From NCBI RefSeq assembly GCF_000006565.2, contig NC_031478.1:603874-667873 (forward strand): a stretch of 64,000 nt of DNA, in the 5' to 3' direction. Positions 37,480-48,234 of the stretch are shown piece by piece. The stretch is from Toxoplasma gondii ME49 (lineage: Eukaryota; Apicomplexa; Conoidasida; Eucoccidiorida; Sarcocystidae). The notes beneath the pieces are model-generated. The model had not been told where the DNA came from. It searched no databases and saw nothing but the letters and a program-made list of their open reading frames with translations. The position numbers were made by a program, and so were the translations under genes. Each line of letters starts with the position of its first letter. Position 1 is the first letter of the stretch.

Positions 37480-37752
37480 TTTCCTGTACAAGATTGGCAC
37501 GTCTCTCTGTCTCGAAGTGAAGACGAGCGCTTGGTTAAGTCACTCCTATTCCTGGTTGAGAACGAGACACAGAAACGCTCTCAACCTCGGTGTGTTGTGT
37601 CTGTCGTGCAGTATCGACTGCGTTTCCCTCTTTCTGTAAATCGAATTCTCGAACCGCACACAGGAAGCGTGGTTAGTTCAGAATATTTTCCCGTGTCACA
37701 CGGGAGCTGCGCCGTATTCCTGAAGACTCAGTCCGGTGAGCCGGTAAAGTCT
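37480..37752 (+). other. Possible exon of an unassigned plus-strand gene
   Basis: An open frame reads SEDERLVKSLLFLVENETQ, then RCVVSVVQYRLRFPLSVNR and CAVFLKTQSGEPVKS. It has a more protein-like composition than the surrounding sequence. I recognise no family. GTGAGCC at 37735 and GGTAAAG at 37744 could serve as donors. Linkage to the frames at 38.1-40.0 kb is inference. Confidence 0.25.
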
Positions 37753-38129
37753 GTCGTTGGTCGCCTTCGGTTTTCCGCCCTTTTATTCCTTGTTCATTTA
37801 CCTGTCCTGTCTCTTCTTTCCATTCCCTTTTGTGGTGCTTGCCACCTTTGCGGGACACCTCAAGCTTCCCCTTTACGCCTTTTCCGCTCGCTTTTTTCCG
37901 CGAACGAGCATGGTCCACCCTATTCGTTTTCCCACGTTTTCTGTGGTTCTCTGAAATCGCGAACCCTGCAGACGCACGTCCCGTTTCTCATCACCCCTTT
38001 TTTTCTCCTGCTGCCAGACGCAAAGATGACCATTGAGTGTTTGCTGTAACAACCGCAACTGCCAGTTGAAGTTCTGTTCGAGGTGTACAGTCATGGGTTC
38101 GTCATCGACTAACCAGAATAAAATATTCT

Positions 38130-38617
38130 AGGAGCACAGCGATCCTGAAAACCGTACTACGGCGGTTTCTTTGCATGTCACTTACTGTCTCGGAGCGGAT
38201 GTGGAACCGAATACTAAACGCGCCGGAGATGTCAACACTGATCTAGACGGTCCTCCATATGTTCTGTTTGACCCACTATCTCGTACAGGTTTGCTATCCC
38301 CTTCAATCAGGAACACTTCACATCCAATACGCGTTTGTCCAGCTCTTTTCTTTGAGAGCCCTTCGCCTCATTCTTCGGTCCCGTCTCCCTCCCGCGTCGA
38401 CACCGCCGGAAACGCGGCTCCGGAGACGAGTTTTGATTTTTCAACCGTGCAGAACAAGCCAGCCGAAGACGGAGTTGTTCACGATTGTGAAGAAGTGCTG
38501 GATAGTAAAGGCACACCCTTGAATCAACTGAAGAGAGAAGCTTGGGCAGAAGCAGGCAATTCCTGGGTAGGAGGCGAGACGGTAAAACTCCCAGTCCACT
38601 ACCGCTTCAACCGATGA
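38130..38617 (+). CDS. Unrecognised hydrophilic open frame, possible exon
   Basis: The frame is open for about 162 codons from just after an upstream TAG. It includes ADVEPNTKRAGDVNTDLDGP, SVPSPSRVDTAGNAAPETS and EEVLDSKGTPLNQLKREAW, ending at TGA 38615-38617. Composition is Asp/Asn/Thr/Pro-rich, unlike random sequence here. TGGGTAGG near 38566 could be a donor. No family recognised. No strong start: the nearest ATG-like starts are internal, so this is more likely an exon than a whole gene. Confidence 0.35.
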
Positions 38618-38815
38618 CGGTTACAGCAGCAAAAAAGGCGCAAAGCTGGGCAAGGGATGAAACTATCCGACCGAAAGTGATTTCCACTCGGTGGATTTGC
38701 TTCCCGACGACAAGGGCAATCGCTCTATGCACGCTACCGCTGAAGCCGAGCACCGCTGCAGCGAAGGGGCAGACACGCATGTGTGTCTTCCTGAAAGTGG
38801 CGCGCAGGTTGAATT

Positions 38816-40024
38816 ATTGGACCCTTTGTCAACAGGAAACAGAGAAACGCCAGTGACTCACAAAGGAACGGCGAATGTAACTCTGAAAGCCAACTGGCAG
38901 TAGCTTCTCACGCTTTTCTACGGGCCTCAGACGGCGTTTCTGATTTGACGTACAAGTCTGGAGGTCTTGATGCTGCTCTCACCACTGAAGTCAACTCCGA
39001 GATTCGACCAATGCGGCGAACTGTCTCCATCCTCGATGGACACACTGGAGACAGTCGACAGGTCCGGGAGGCTGCAGCCGTCTCAGTGAGGAGACTCAAA
39101 CGGGGGCATACAAGCACGTTTGCCATTCTGTTCCTGTCCTGCTGTGGAGAAAAGGAGAGACAAAACACGGCTGGTGGACTGGAGGACAGAGGCAGTGAAA
39201 GCAGCCACGGTTTTACGGAGCTGTCAGCTTACGATACAGAGATTCTGCTTTATGAACGCGGTGGAAGATGGACTTCTGGGTGTTCCGCGTCTGATAAGAA
39301 TGTTATCGTTGCCCCTCCTGCGTCAGTGGCTTTCGGAAACGTTGAAGCAGATAGTCTACGCACAGGCACAAGCCAGGTTGTCCATGATTCTCCTCGCCAT
39401 CCGGATTCGCCTGTCGCTGTCTCGAGGTTGACACTTTTGCCAACTCAAGGCGATTCACATTCTTCGCAGTTGAGAATTCCTGAAACAAACGAGACACCGC
39501 AGACCAAGGCGCAGACACAAACTTCCCTAGATGCGCAAGAGCACCAGACGTGTCCACATTGGAGACACAAAGGCAGCATGTTTGCGGGCTACCTTAATTT
39601 CTTCGCGTGGTTTTCCCAGCGATGTGGGTTCAAATCGGGGCCTCGCGGGACCGAATTTGTTCACGGGCCTCCTCGACTCCACAAGCGGCGCCAACCACGT
39701 TCGTTTGTTGCACAAGACTGTGACAACAGCGAACCGTTTGCTGCAGTATTTTTCGGCAGGGCGCTTTGTACCAGCTTGGGGAACGCTTCTAGTCTCGACA
39801 CAGAATTCCCACAAGCAAGCCGCCGTCCCACGAAGACACAGCCGCACCACAAGAAGGCACTATCGCACCACATGGACACACATCCGGAGTCGCAATGTTA
39901 CGTCGATCCCTCTGACGGGCCAGAGAAAAAAAAAGTCTGTCGACATAGGCAAAGCCCGCGGTGCGAATGTCAGAGTGGATATGGCTATGGAAAAGCATTT
40001 ATTTTAAGCATCTGTCGATCTTGA
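38816..40024 (+). CDS. Unrecognised open frame of about 400 codons, probable exon of an unknown protein
   Basis: No stop occurs from 38816 to TGA at 40022. That is a long run for about 50% GC DNA. Likely acceptors are TTTGTCAACAG at about 38839 or ACGGGCCTCAG at about 38929. The product is hydrophilic: SDGVSDLTYKSGGLDAA, TVSILDGHTGDSRQVRE, FTELSAYDTEILLYERGG, then His/Gln/Pro/Lys-rich. One short hydrophobic patch (MFAGYLNFFAWFSQRCG) lies near the middle. The first ATG is internal (RPMRRTVSIL). I recognise no domain. Together with 38130-38617 and 40748-40861 it may form one gene. Confidence 0.4.
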   Translation: MGPFVNRKQRNASDSQRNGECNSESQLAVASHAFLRASDGVSDLTYKSGGLDAALTTEVNSEIRPMRRTVSILDGHTGDSRQVREAAAVSVRRLKRGHTSTFAILFLSCCGEKERQNTAGGLEDRGSESSHGFTELSAYDTEILLYERGGRWTSGCSASDKNVIVAPPASVAFGNVEADSLRTGTSQVVHDSPRHPDSPVAVSRLTLLPTQGDSHSSQLRIPETNETPQTKAQTQTSLDAQEHQTCPHWRHKGSMFAGYLNFFAWFSQRCGFKSGPRGTEFVHGPPRLHKRRQPRSFVAQDCDNSEPFAAVFFGRALCTSLGNASSLDTEFPQASRRPTKTQPHHKKALSHHMDTHPESQCYVDPSDGPEKKKVCRHRQSPRCECQSGYGYGKAFILSICRS

Positions 40025-40747
40025 TTTTCGTCGCTGGTGGGCGCGACCTACGGGAGAAAGAACAAGTTTTCGTAACGGCGGCGGTAGGGATGGCGATCAG
40101 ACGGCAAACAAGGAAAACCCGCCTTCCAAGTTTCTTGAGAGGGACTGTCATGAATAAGCAAATTGAAGCGATTCAAAGCGACTCCCACTGTGCCTCGGGT
40201 TCGCTTGATGGCGAGATGTGTAGCAGCGATGGTGGCGACCGGCAACAAGTCGAAGGGAAGATGGAGCGCGAGGGCGAAAAAATCAGTGTCCATTTCGGCG
40301 AGACATTGGGCAGATATCGGAAGGACGCTTGTTGCTATGTAGATGCGGCTACGAGCAAAAGCTACGCCTACGAAGATAATAACGAGAAACGGACTGTCCT
40401 CCACTATGTTTGGATGAAATAGCAGGCAGAACGCTGAAGGCAAAAAAGTGTTGTCTCTGGACGAATTGGTCTGAAATTAAGATGTCCAGTTCTCTTAATA
40501 ATGCGGATGAATCTTTTCTTAGCTAGCAGAGGAACAAATCTAAACATCACGCCAGAGGAAGAAACAACTGGTGATAAAAAGGAAGACGAACACGGTCGTC
40601 TCCGCAACGCGCACTCCCTACCCTTGACTTTGCTGATGTTCTCTGCATAATGCACAAACGGATTACGAGGAGGGGAATAGTTGCCGTTCGTGAGCAACCG
40701 TATCACAACAGGAAGGAACGTCTGCTGCCATATTCTCTTTGTTTCAG

Positions 40748-40861
40748 GCCGAGGCGGCAAATCAACAGCCTCGGGATCCGGAGGCTATCGCAAGTAGCTG
40801 GTGCTCGTCTAGGAGTGAATGTGAAGAATGGAGAAGCATGAAGAAGAGACTCGAGGATTGA
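40748..40861 (+). other. Possible terminal exon (38 codons with stop)
   Basis: After a good acceptor (TTCTCTTTGTTTCAG) the sequence reads AEAANQQPRDPEAIASSW, then CSSRSECEEWRSMKKRLED and TGA. The clean acceptor and protein-like composition suggest the last exon of the unassigned gene upstream. There is no homology support. Confidence 0.3.
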
Positions 40862-41832
40862 ACAGGCAGGAGGCTAGCGGATACGCTTTAAGGTGAAAGC
40901 GAGTAAAAGGAGGGGGAAGCCCGTGGTGTCAAAAAAACGAGAAGCAGCACGTCGAAGCGGTTCTCGGCGTCACAGTCGTCAAGTGCTTCACAAAGAGCTA
41001 GTTTTCGGCGAAAACGTTGGTTTGCTGAATTCACATTTCTGTTCCAGAAACATGCAGATCACGAGCCTGGCGTCTCGGGCCTTAGCCTGAACACAGACCC
41101 TGCACGGGGAATCTTTTCCAGTGCCTCGCAGCCTTCCTGCTTCCGAGTGCAACGCTCCATTCTTTTAACTTGGATCACGCTACGTTCTCTTTGGCGCAAT
41201 GCCGTTAAGCACGGCTTCCCTCATCTTCAGCGCGGTGATTCTATCAGTTGAGTAAAACTAAAAAACAATTATAGCACACAGCGAGCGCGCGGCACACCAG
41301 CACCCCTGTGCTTCTCTCTGTCCTCTCTGTCAGGGGGTCCCCTTTTTTCTCCTTTCAATGGCGTCACTACTGCTTTTGGAAAAAGCAAATTCGCGTGTCT
41401 CCTGCAGGAGGTTCACTTCGAGAGGGATACACGAACAGAAGGAGATCCCTGCGTCTCATGTGATTTTAACCATTCCTTTTTCACTGGTGTATCATTTATT
41501 CGTTCCTCCACTTCCCCTTTCCTCTTGGAAAAAACTCTACTAGAAAATGGCATTTCCGGAGACCCCGAACTTGCGCATATCGAGTGACCCTCATGGCTTT
41601 CGGAGTGTTTCAACAGGGAAGCTGAGGAGACACCACTTCCTTCACAACGCATAAAAGGTACATCTCGAGAGACACAGCGGTATCCTACTATCACTCGTAT
41701 TCAACACTGAAGAATACGACTGTACACACGCTAGTCCGCGAACCTCACCTTTCTGCTCACCAGAGACCCCTTCGTCTGTCCAGAGAACTCAGAGCAGCAT
41801 TCGCATATATCCACATGCATAAGTATATGTGT

Positions 41833-41875
<43 letters not shown>

Positions 41876-42682
41876 TTCATACTTATGAATCATATTTTTG
41901 TGTCAGGGTTTTCCTCGGCTACCAGGGATTTGTGTGTATTCAAGTGTAACCGTACAAAGTCGTCTCTCTAACAGCGTCTCCTTCGTTTAGAAATTGCTTC
42001 CAGCGAGTGTGCGTGTCTGTTGGGCAAGCCCGAAAGAAGACGATTACCGACAAGATTCGCATAGCTTTTTCTTTCCACTTCGCACGTATTGAAACGCCAG
42101 CGAGCTGTTGTGACACTCTGGAAACATTCCTCCTGTACAGCGGCCCCTTCGAAACAGGCTTCGCATGTGGTCTGCTCCTCAGTGAGTTTCCATTTGCGCG
42201 AAAGCGGAAACTCGACCTCGGTCTGGTGCCTCCCACTGCCGAGGCTGCTACGTTGTGCATACATCGGAACAACTCTGATCCAGGAGGAGCCTGCCGGCTG
42301 TGACTGTTTCTTCGGCAATGGTTCCAGTTCGAACAAAAATGGAAAACGGAGATATCTTACTCTGATCTTTCTCTCACGCCTCTTGTTCTTTCAGGCTGTC
42401 GTCTCCTCTTGATTCCTGTGTCCTGCCCGTTGATCTCCTGGATACTCCCCCAGTTCTTTCTCTTCTTTGAGAGACGTATGTCTGAGACACTTCATCATCT
42501 GTCTGGCCATCCCCGTTCTTCCCCGTAAGAGGCTTGTTCTTCCTGTCGCGTTCGTTCCCGCGCTCGCCTTTCTATCTCTTTTCTCTCTTCCTCCATTACC
42601 GCCACTGTTTCCACGAAGCCTGTCTCCCTCTTGCCGCTTCTGCTTGCTCTCTCTTGCTCTTCGTCTCAGGCGTCTGGTTCTT
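40862..42682. other. Non-coding region with a (TA)n tract at 41832-41873
   Basis: Only short frames without support. The right part is presumably the 3' UTR of the minus-strand protease-like gene. The microsatellite is one of the longest TA runs in the window. Confidence 0.55.
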
Positions 42683-45600
42683 CTACCTGTTTCTCGCGTT
42701 GCTTCCCTCGCTCTGGTATTCAGCGTAATCAACGAAAATCGTTCCTTTTGACGAAACGCAGTTATCAGCTGGGAGTTCGAGACCTCGCATATCTGCATGA
42801 GTCACCAACCACTGCGTTGCTCGCTTCAGCAGGCGATACATCAAAACTGTTTCCCCCCATTCGTCTTCCTCGGCCTCACTTTGTTCTCTTCTCTCTCCTT
42901 TCTTCTCCTTCTCCTCATCTGTGTTATCCTCGCTCGCGTCGCTGCGCCTTGCTTCTCTCTCGCGGGTTCTCCTGTCGTCCTCTACGCGTCTTTCAAGGTC
43001 CCTCATGGCCTGTCCTCCTTCCCCACTAACTTCTGCTGTCGCTGTCGGAAGGACACAGAGTTGCGCCGGCAAAGCCTTAGACATTCGCTCCTCCCTTTGT
43101 TCACTCGGCGCCTCTGGAGAGAGACAGATCGGGACCTCGGATTCGACGCGAGTCTCTGTCTCTTCCGGCGTTCGAACCACGTTCGTTTCTCCCTCCCTCT
43201 CACTCCCCTCTCTTTGAAAACGTCTTCTCCCCTCGTTCAGGTTCTTCTCAGAATTCCTATGCGTAGATTCCGCCTCAGGTTCTCTCAGTCTCGCTTGACA
43301 CTGGGTACTCCTTCGACTCTCGCTGGAGCGTGATCCAGGCGTGCCTGCGCTCTTTTCACTTCCTTCTCCTCTGACTTCCTTCTCGCCGGCCCCGTTTGAC
43401 ACGCATTCTCTCAATCTCCCCGCGGCCTGCAGCTCGGATGCCCTTGTCGTAGGACTCAAATCCGCCTCTTTCCACTGCAGTCCTGCGTCAATTTCTGCTC
43501 GCTCTAGACGTGCTCTTTGTCCTTCGTCGGCCTCGCCATCCGTTTCCCCCTCTCTGGTCTCTCTCTTCTGTGTCACCTTGCTGACGACGTGGACCTTGAC
43601 GTTTGCCAGAATGCGTCTGATCTTCTCTCCAAGGAAGAGGAGCCCAGAAGCCAGACGCGACTCTCGAGCCTCCCCAGCGAGGGCAGACAGAAAGGCCTGA
43701 CAGAGAAGGCGTCGCGCTTCTGTCGCCGAGTGCGTATGAGGAAGGACCGCGTACACGATGCCCTGGATGAGGGAGATGGGCGCCAGGCCGAAGGCGTAGC
43801 TATCCTGAAAAACTGTGGGAATGGTCACGTGAAGGTGCTCTCCTCCGCCGGCCGACAGATTGTCTTTCTTCGCCGCACCGTGTCGCTCGACCTGCATGCA
43901 GCGAGCCCCCCCACGAGAAGAAAGGTCCGAGTCAGCTTCAAGCCAGCAGCTGCCTGCGGGGATTCGGAGCTCCAGAAAGATTTCAGAGACGCCTTCCACC
44001 TCGCCGTCTGATGTCTCTACACTCTCGCCGACGTTGCGCATGCGTTGGAACGGAGTCCAGGTGGGCCTGCCCTCGAAGGCGGCCGCGAGGCTCTCCTCGT
44101 TGCACAAGTCCACGAGGTGTGTGAGAAAACTGTAAGAAAAGTCGCAACGAAAAGGCACTCCGTCCTCAGTGACCACCCTCGGGTCGCCGCAGACGAGGAG
44201 CTGCTTCCTCAGAGTGGGGTGGATAGACAGCAGGGACCCTGCCGACACCCGAATCACGTCGTTGGCCACTGCAACAACGCGCAGAAGGAGTTTGCATTGA
44301 GAGTCCATCGGGTGCCGAATGTAGACGAAATCGCCTCGCGAAAAAGCTTGAACTGCCCACGGAGACGCGAGAACCAAAGTCCCGTCCCCAGTTGCTTCAT
44401 CACGATATCTCTTCTCCTGTTCTCTCGTCTCCCTCTCTCGCAAACTGGCTTCCGAGCCAGCTTGCGTCCGTACACCCGGCCGAACCGAATCAACTTCCCC
44501 GCGGCTCGGCTGTCCTCCGTCCCGCTCTTCGCATTCCTCTGTCTGTCCATACACCTCAAGTTTGCCGACCCCGTCTCCTTCGGTGTCAGCGCCTGAGAAA
44601 GGCACCCGCCTCAAAACCTCCCCCTGCTTTCCACATTCTCGCTCTTGTCTCTCGGAGGTCTCCTTTCCTTCTATGGTCTCCTTCTTCTCCGAGTCCACTC
44701 GACCACCCCCATAGCCTTGCTTGCTTTCCCCTCCTTTGCCTTCGCCTCGTGGCCGCGGACTGTCCTCACCGCGGTTGCGGCCTCGCCGTGTGTCTTCTCT
44801 CCCTTCTTCTCGCAGCTCCTCTTCTTCGCCCTCGCCTCCGTCTGGAGGAAGCACGGGAAGGCGCACAGCTAAGGACTGTTCTGGATGGACAACGAACAGA
44901 GGCGCTTCCAGCGAGATCAAACAGAGGATTGGAAGAGCGAGCAAAGTCGAGCCGAAGCACCAGCGGAGAAGCCGCGCCAGAAGCCGCTTCACACGCCGCG
45001 TGACGTCCAAGGAAAAAGAAGACAGAGGCGATTGTCTCTCCTGACTCTCCTGGCCCTCGGTCACCGATTCGCTTGCCTTGCTGGAAGTCCGCGAAGACCG
45101 GGGATCGTTCTCTGTCTCCGCGTCGGCGGAGACGCCGCAACAGCGCGAAGAGAAGGAGCGGGGAAGAGGCAGGTGAAGAGGCGAGGCGAGAGAGCCCAGC
45201 GGAGCTGGACAAGAAGCAGCCAGCACGGCAGACAGAGGTGCAGAGGAGAAGGGAGAGGAAGATGCCGAAATCCGTCTTGAGGATACGCTGGAGCTACACC
45301 ACGCGCCAGCAGAGCATGGGGAGCGAGAAGCACAAACAGAAAAGCTGTGAAAGGTCCGTTTCTCGCACAGAGATCTTGACGAGAAACCGTGAAGCGACGG
45401 GGGATGAGTGAGCGGGATGGACGCAGAGGCAGGGAAAGACGAATCCGCGCGACAAAGAGGGGAGAACAAGTGGTGAAGCTCGGAGGCAGAGACTCGTCGA
45501 GCGACGACACGGCATTGCGCATGGGGAAACGGAAAAGCCAAGTATTGTCTCAAGGCGAGGTCTGTGTTTGCGGGCCGGAAGCCGGGTGTCTCCTTCGCCC

Positions 45601-46069
45601 TCGACACACAGAGGCAGGAGTCTGCATCGGATGGTGGAAGACGACGACAGAGAACAGGAGAGAGAGGAGGAAATGACGGACGGGAAGAAGAGCCAGACGA
45701 GGCAGAAGACGAACCGCAGAGGGGAGCGGGAGGCAGAGACACAGAGGCAGAAGGTGGTGGAGAAACGAGAAAACAACAGCAAGGGCGGGGCGCAAGAGAG
45801 AATTTGCACAAACTCCACGAGTTCGGAGAACTGCAGAGACACCCCTGGAGGGGAGACGAAGCTGTGCGAGGACTCTGTGCCCGTTTCAGTGCGAATAGAG
45901 CTCCTGCGAGAGAGTCGTCTTTGGATAGTCCTGTACTCCGTCTGTCGAAGTTGTGTCGTGTAAACAGGCGAGAACGGGCACCGATTGTCCCGACAAAGTT
46001 ACAAGAAAAACCGCCGCTCACTCCAAGAGACTCACGGAAGGCAGAAATTGACAAGGCAGGCCGCTTCAT
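42683..46069 (-). CDS. Divergent mitochondrial inner-membrane-protease 2-like protein (S26 signal-peptidase fold), probably lacking the catalytic lysine
   Basis: Single frame of 1,128 codons. The N-terminus (MKRPALSISAFRESLGVSG) is basic and Ser-rich, as expected of a mitochondrial presequence. Residues 358-399 (VKRLLARLLRWCFGSTLLAL and PILCLISLEAPLFVVHPEQS) match the membrane anchor and Ser box of human IMMP2L. After a Glu/Arg-rich insert of about 160 residues, 578-606 (RGDFVYIRHPMDSQCKLLLR, VVAVANDVI) match VHRGDIVSLVSPKNPEQ and KIIKRVIALEGDIV. Residues 703-715 (IPAGSCWLEADSD) match VPRGHIWVEGDHH. Residues 756-777 (DSYAFGLAPISLIQGIVYAV) match DSNSFGPVSLGLLHAH. The family trims presequences of inner-membrane proteins with a Ser-Lys dyad. 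Here Ser399 could be the nucleophile, in QSLA rather than SMQP. The Lys position before Arg597 is Leu596; a Lys sits three residues earlier. The C-terminal third is charged coiled-coil-like sequence. Confidence 0.75.
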   Translation of the reverse strand: MKRPALSISAFRESLGVSGGFSCNFVGTIGARSRLFTRHNFDRRSTGLSKDDSLAGALFALKRAQSPRTASSPLQGCLCSSPNSWSLCKFSLAPRPCCCFLVSPPPSASVSLPPAPLCGSSSASSGSSSRPSFPPLSPVLCRRLPPSDADSCLCVSRAKETPGFRPANTDLALRQYLAFPFPHAQCRVVARRVSASELHHLFSPLCRADSSFPASASIPLTHPPSLHGFSSRSLCEKRTFHSFSVCASRSPCSAGAWCSSSVSSRRISASSSPFSSAPLSAVLAASCPAPLGSLASPLHLPLPRSFSSRCCGVSADAETENDPRSSRTSSKASESVTEGQESQERQSPLSSFSLDVTRRVKRLLARLLRWCFGSTLLALPILCLISLEAPLFVVHPEQSLAVRLPVLPPDGGEGEEEELREEGREDTRRGRNRGEDSPRPRGEGKGGESKQGYGGGRVDSEKKETIEGKETSERQERECGKQGEVLRRVPFSGADTEGDGVGKLEVYGQTEECEERDGGQPSRGEVDSVRPGVRTQAGSEASLRERETREQEKRYRDEATGDGTLVLASPWAVQAFSRGDFVYIRHPMDSQCKLLLRVVAVANDVIRVSAGSLLSIHPTLRKQLLVCGDPRVVTEDGVPFRCDFSYSFLTHLVDLCNEESLAAAFEGRPTWTPFQRMRNVGESVETSDGEVEGVSEIFLELRIPAGSCWLEADSDLSSRGGARCMQVERHGAAKKDNLSAGGGEHLHVTIPTVFQDSYAFGLAPISLIQGIVYAVLPHTHSATEARRLLCQAFLSALAGEARESRLASGLLFLGEKIRRILANVKVHVVSKVTQKRETREGETDGEADEGQRARLERAEIDAGLQWKEADLSPTTRASELQAAGRLRECVSNGAGEKEVRGEGSEKSAGTPGSRSSESRRSTQCQARLREPEAESTHRNSEKNLNEGRRRFQREGSEREGETNVVRTPEETETRVESEVPICLSPEAPSEQREERMSKALPAQLCVLPTATAEVSGEGGQAMRDLERRVEDDRRTREREARRSDASEDNTDEEKEKKGERREQSEAEEDEWGETVLMYRLLKRATQWLVTHADMRGLELPADNCVSSKGTIFVDYAEYQSEGSNARNR

Positions 46070-48234
46070 TTTGCAGTCAAGAGAGTCGGTGGATTCATCT
46101 TTGTCGAGATGTCCACGTCACGATGCACGCTGCTGCGGAAGGTTTCCTTGCTCTTAGCCAACACAGAGACCCTCCGTTGCTGGGAAGGAAGAAACATCCG
46201 GTCAGGGACGATCAAATAAGAACAACCGGAGGAACTGTGGCTGATGTGGAGCTTCCGAGCAGAAATGCAGCGCTCGCGAGGCTCAAAAACGGAGGGGGAC
46301 CCTCGATTTTCTGACAGAGGAGCTCCACCTAAACATGCGCCGAAACATCAGCACTAAGAAGGCGAGAGGAAAAGACAAAGTATCGGACACGAAACGGAGT
46401 GCAGCTTCCTCTTGCAGCCGTGACTACACAGGCGCCTTTGTCAGTGCGCCCGAAAAAACGACATTCTGCAGGTCTGTCCACTTTCCTACCATGGGAAAGT
46501 AAGACGAGTCATGACCTACACATCGTAGAAGAAAAACGGATCATATGCGAGAATGACAGCGGCGAGGAACTCTACCAAACGCTCAATCTAGATGTGCGAG
46601 GCATGCAGAAAAAATTTTTCGGGGCTGCATGCAGCTGGACGAGACAGACCATTTAGGTGATCGCCGCGATTGACCCAGAGGAAGTTAGAGGTCTGCAAAT
46701 GGATTTGTCTGGATTGCCTATAAATAGGAGAAGTTGGGAACCAACCATCTCTGGAGAAGTGGAATGTCTCAAATTTCTGGCCACCTGACAGTTGCGTTGC
46801 TGATGCCAACCCGAGATGATACCTGAGCATCTGGTGTTCTGTTGCTGTGTAGAGCGTTTGCGTTTCTCCCTCAAGATCCGTTTTTTCTGGATGCTGTTGT
46901 TTCTGCCAGGTCAATGCGTAGAGATAATGGACGAGAAAAACCTGCCCCAGCCTTCTATGGACACGCTAAACGTAGTACAAGTAGTACTTTTGTGTAGAAC
47001 CCAAACCGAAGATACGCACTGCTTTGTGTAGAATGAAAACCCAATAGTCGCATTGCGCTTGCTTGTCGCACTCTAGGCAAGCGCATAAAGTTGTGCAACG
47101 GATCTAACACGTCGGCAAAGGGTTGACCAACACAAAATGTCACGATCATTACCAGTGCAAGAACCCAGCATGTCGCAGACAAAGGCACAGTTTCCGCGTA
47201 GAAGTTTGTGTCATAACACGTGTCAAACGCGAGTCCACTGTCCACTGTAAAACCCCGCAAAAAGAGGGGCGCTGTACGCACTTCTTCCAGATAAGCGTTC
47301 ACTGTTTTTATTACGGTGCATTAGAGACGGAGTCTCCCGCTTGGAGTTGTGGTACCTTTCGTACAGTAGGAAGCAAACGGGATTGTAAATGCATTGCCTG
47401 CTGTTGGAACAGATCTAATAGGAGTGGCGAAATGCCACAACTGTTTGCGGAAGGGAAGGCCTCTCACGAGTCAGTTCAGTTCCGTGAGTAGCTTGCCGAA
47501 AAGCATCTGATACGAAGAATTCAAAGGAGCTCTTCTGTAAAAAAGATTGTTTTTTAACGCCACGCCAATATCGGAAGGCTGTAGACCCTGCCGCCTTGTG
47601 GGTGGAAGCCTTGAAGCGGACGAATAGAGGCGAGCGGGGGGGGGGGACAAAATGAAAGATAGAAAAAACTTTCGTATAGAGAACAGGTCTGTTCTTTGCA
47701 AGGTACCTGATTTATGTACAGTGAAGACTTCGATGAGCATTGCTGCGGGATGACACCGAACACTCCCAGCCTTGACGATATCAACACGGTGGCAAACATG
47801 GACGATCAGCTCCAGGTGTCTGTCCCAAAAAAAGCAGACAAGGAACCTCGTCCTCAGCTACAACGAACAGCAGATAACTGGAAGAAATCGCGCCCATTGC
47901 ATAGGAGGACCATCAAGAAGGCGCCGTTCTTCACTTTTCCACGACAGAATACCGCATATGAAGCCACTCGGAAAATACTTTGTTTTCGAGACTTTCCAAA
48001 AAGAACTTCTCAGTTCTAGCTCTGAGGGAACACTTTAAAGGAAGAATCCAGTTTTGCGTGTCGACTCTAATGCTTTCTTCTCCCGCCTCTAGGTCGTCCT
48101 GAATGCCGTTTTCTTCCGGAGATTTGTTTCAGGCTCTGGAGCTCACTAGTTCGCCTTTCCATTTTCAGTTCCGGCTGCTTCCACTGCAGCCCCTTCCTCA
48201 AATGTGCCCGTGGACTGTTCTGTATCGAGACTAT
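46070..48234. other. Region between two minus-strand genes; no supported gene
   Basis: Contains the 5' flank of the protease-like gene and the 3' flank of the next. A plus-strand frame at 47714-48019 (SLDDINTVANMDDQLQVSV) looks mildly protein-like but has no splice or family support. A run of 11 G lies at 47636-47646. Confidence 0.5.
46625..46634. promoter_or_regulatory. CTGCATGCAG palindrome upstream of the protease-like gene
   Basis: A perfect 10-base palindrome with TGCATGC core, about 560 bases upstream of the ATG; another GCATGC is at 46601. TGCATGC is a known enriched promoter motif and ApiAP2-type target in apicomplexans. Function here is inferred from position only. Confidence 0.3.

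Noticed and set aside
44392..45003. Plus-strand frame of 203 codons
   Set aside because: Antisense of the protease-like gene, whose minus frame carries all the S26-family motifs.
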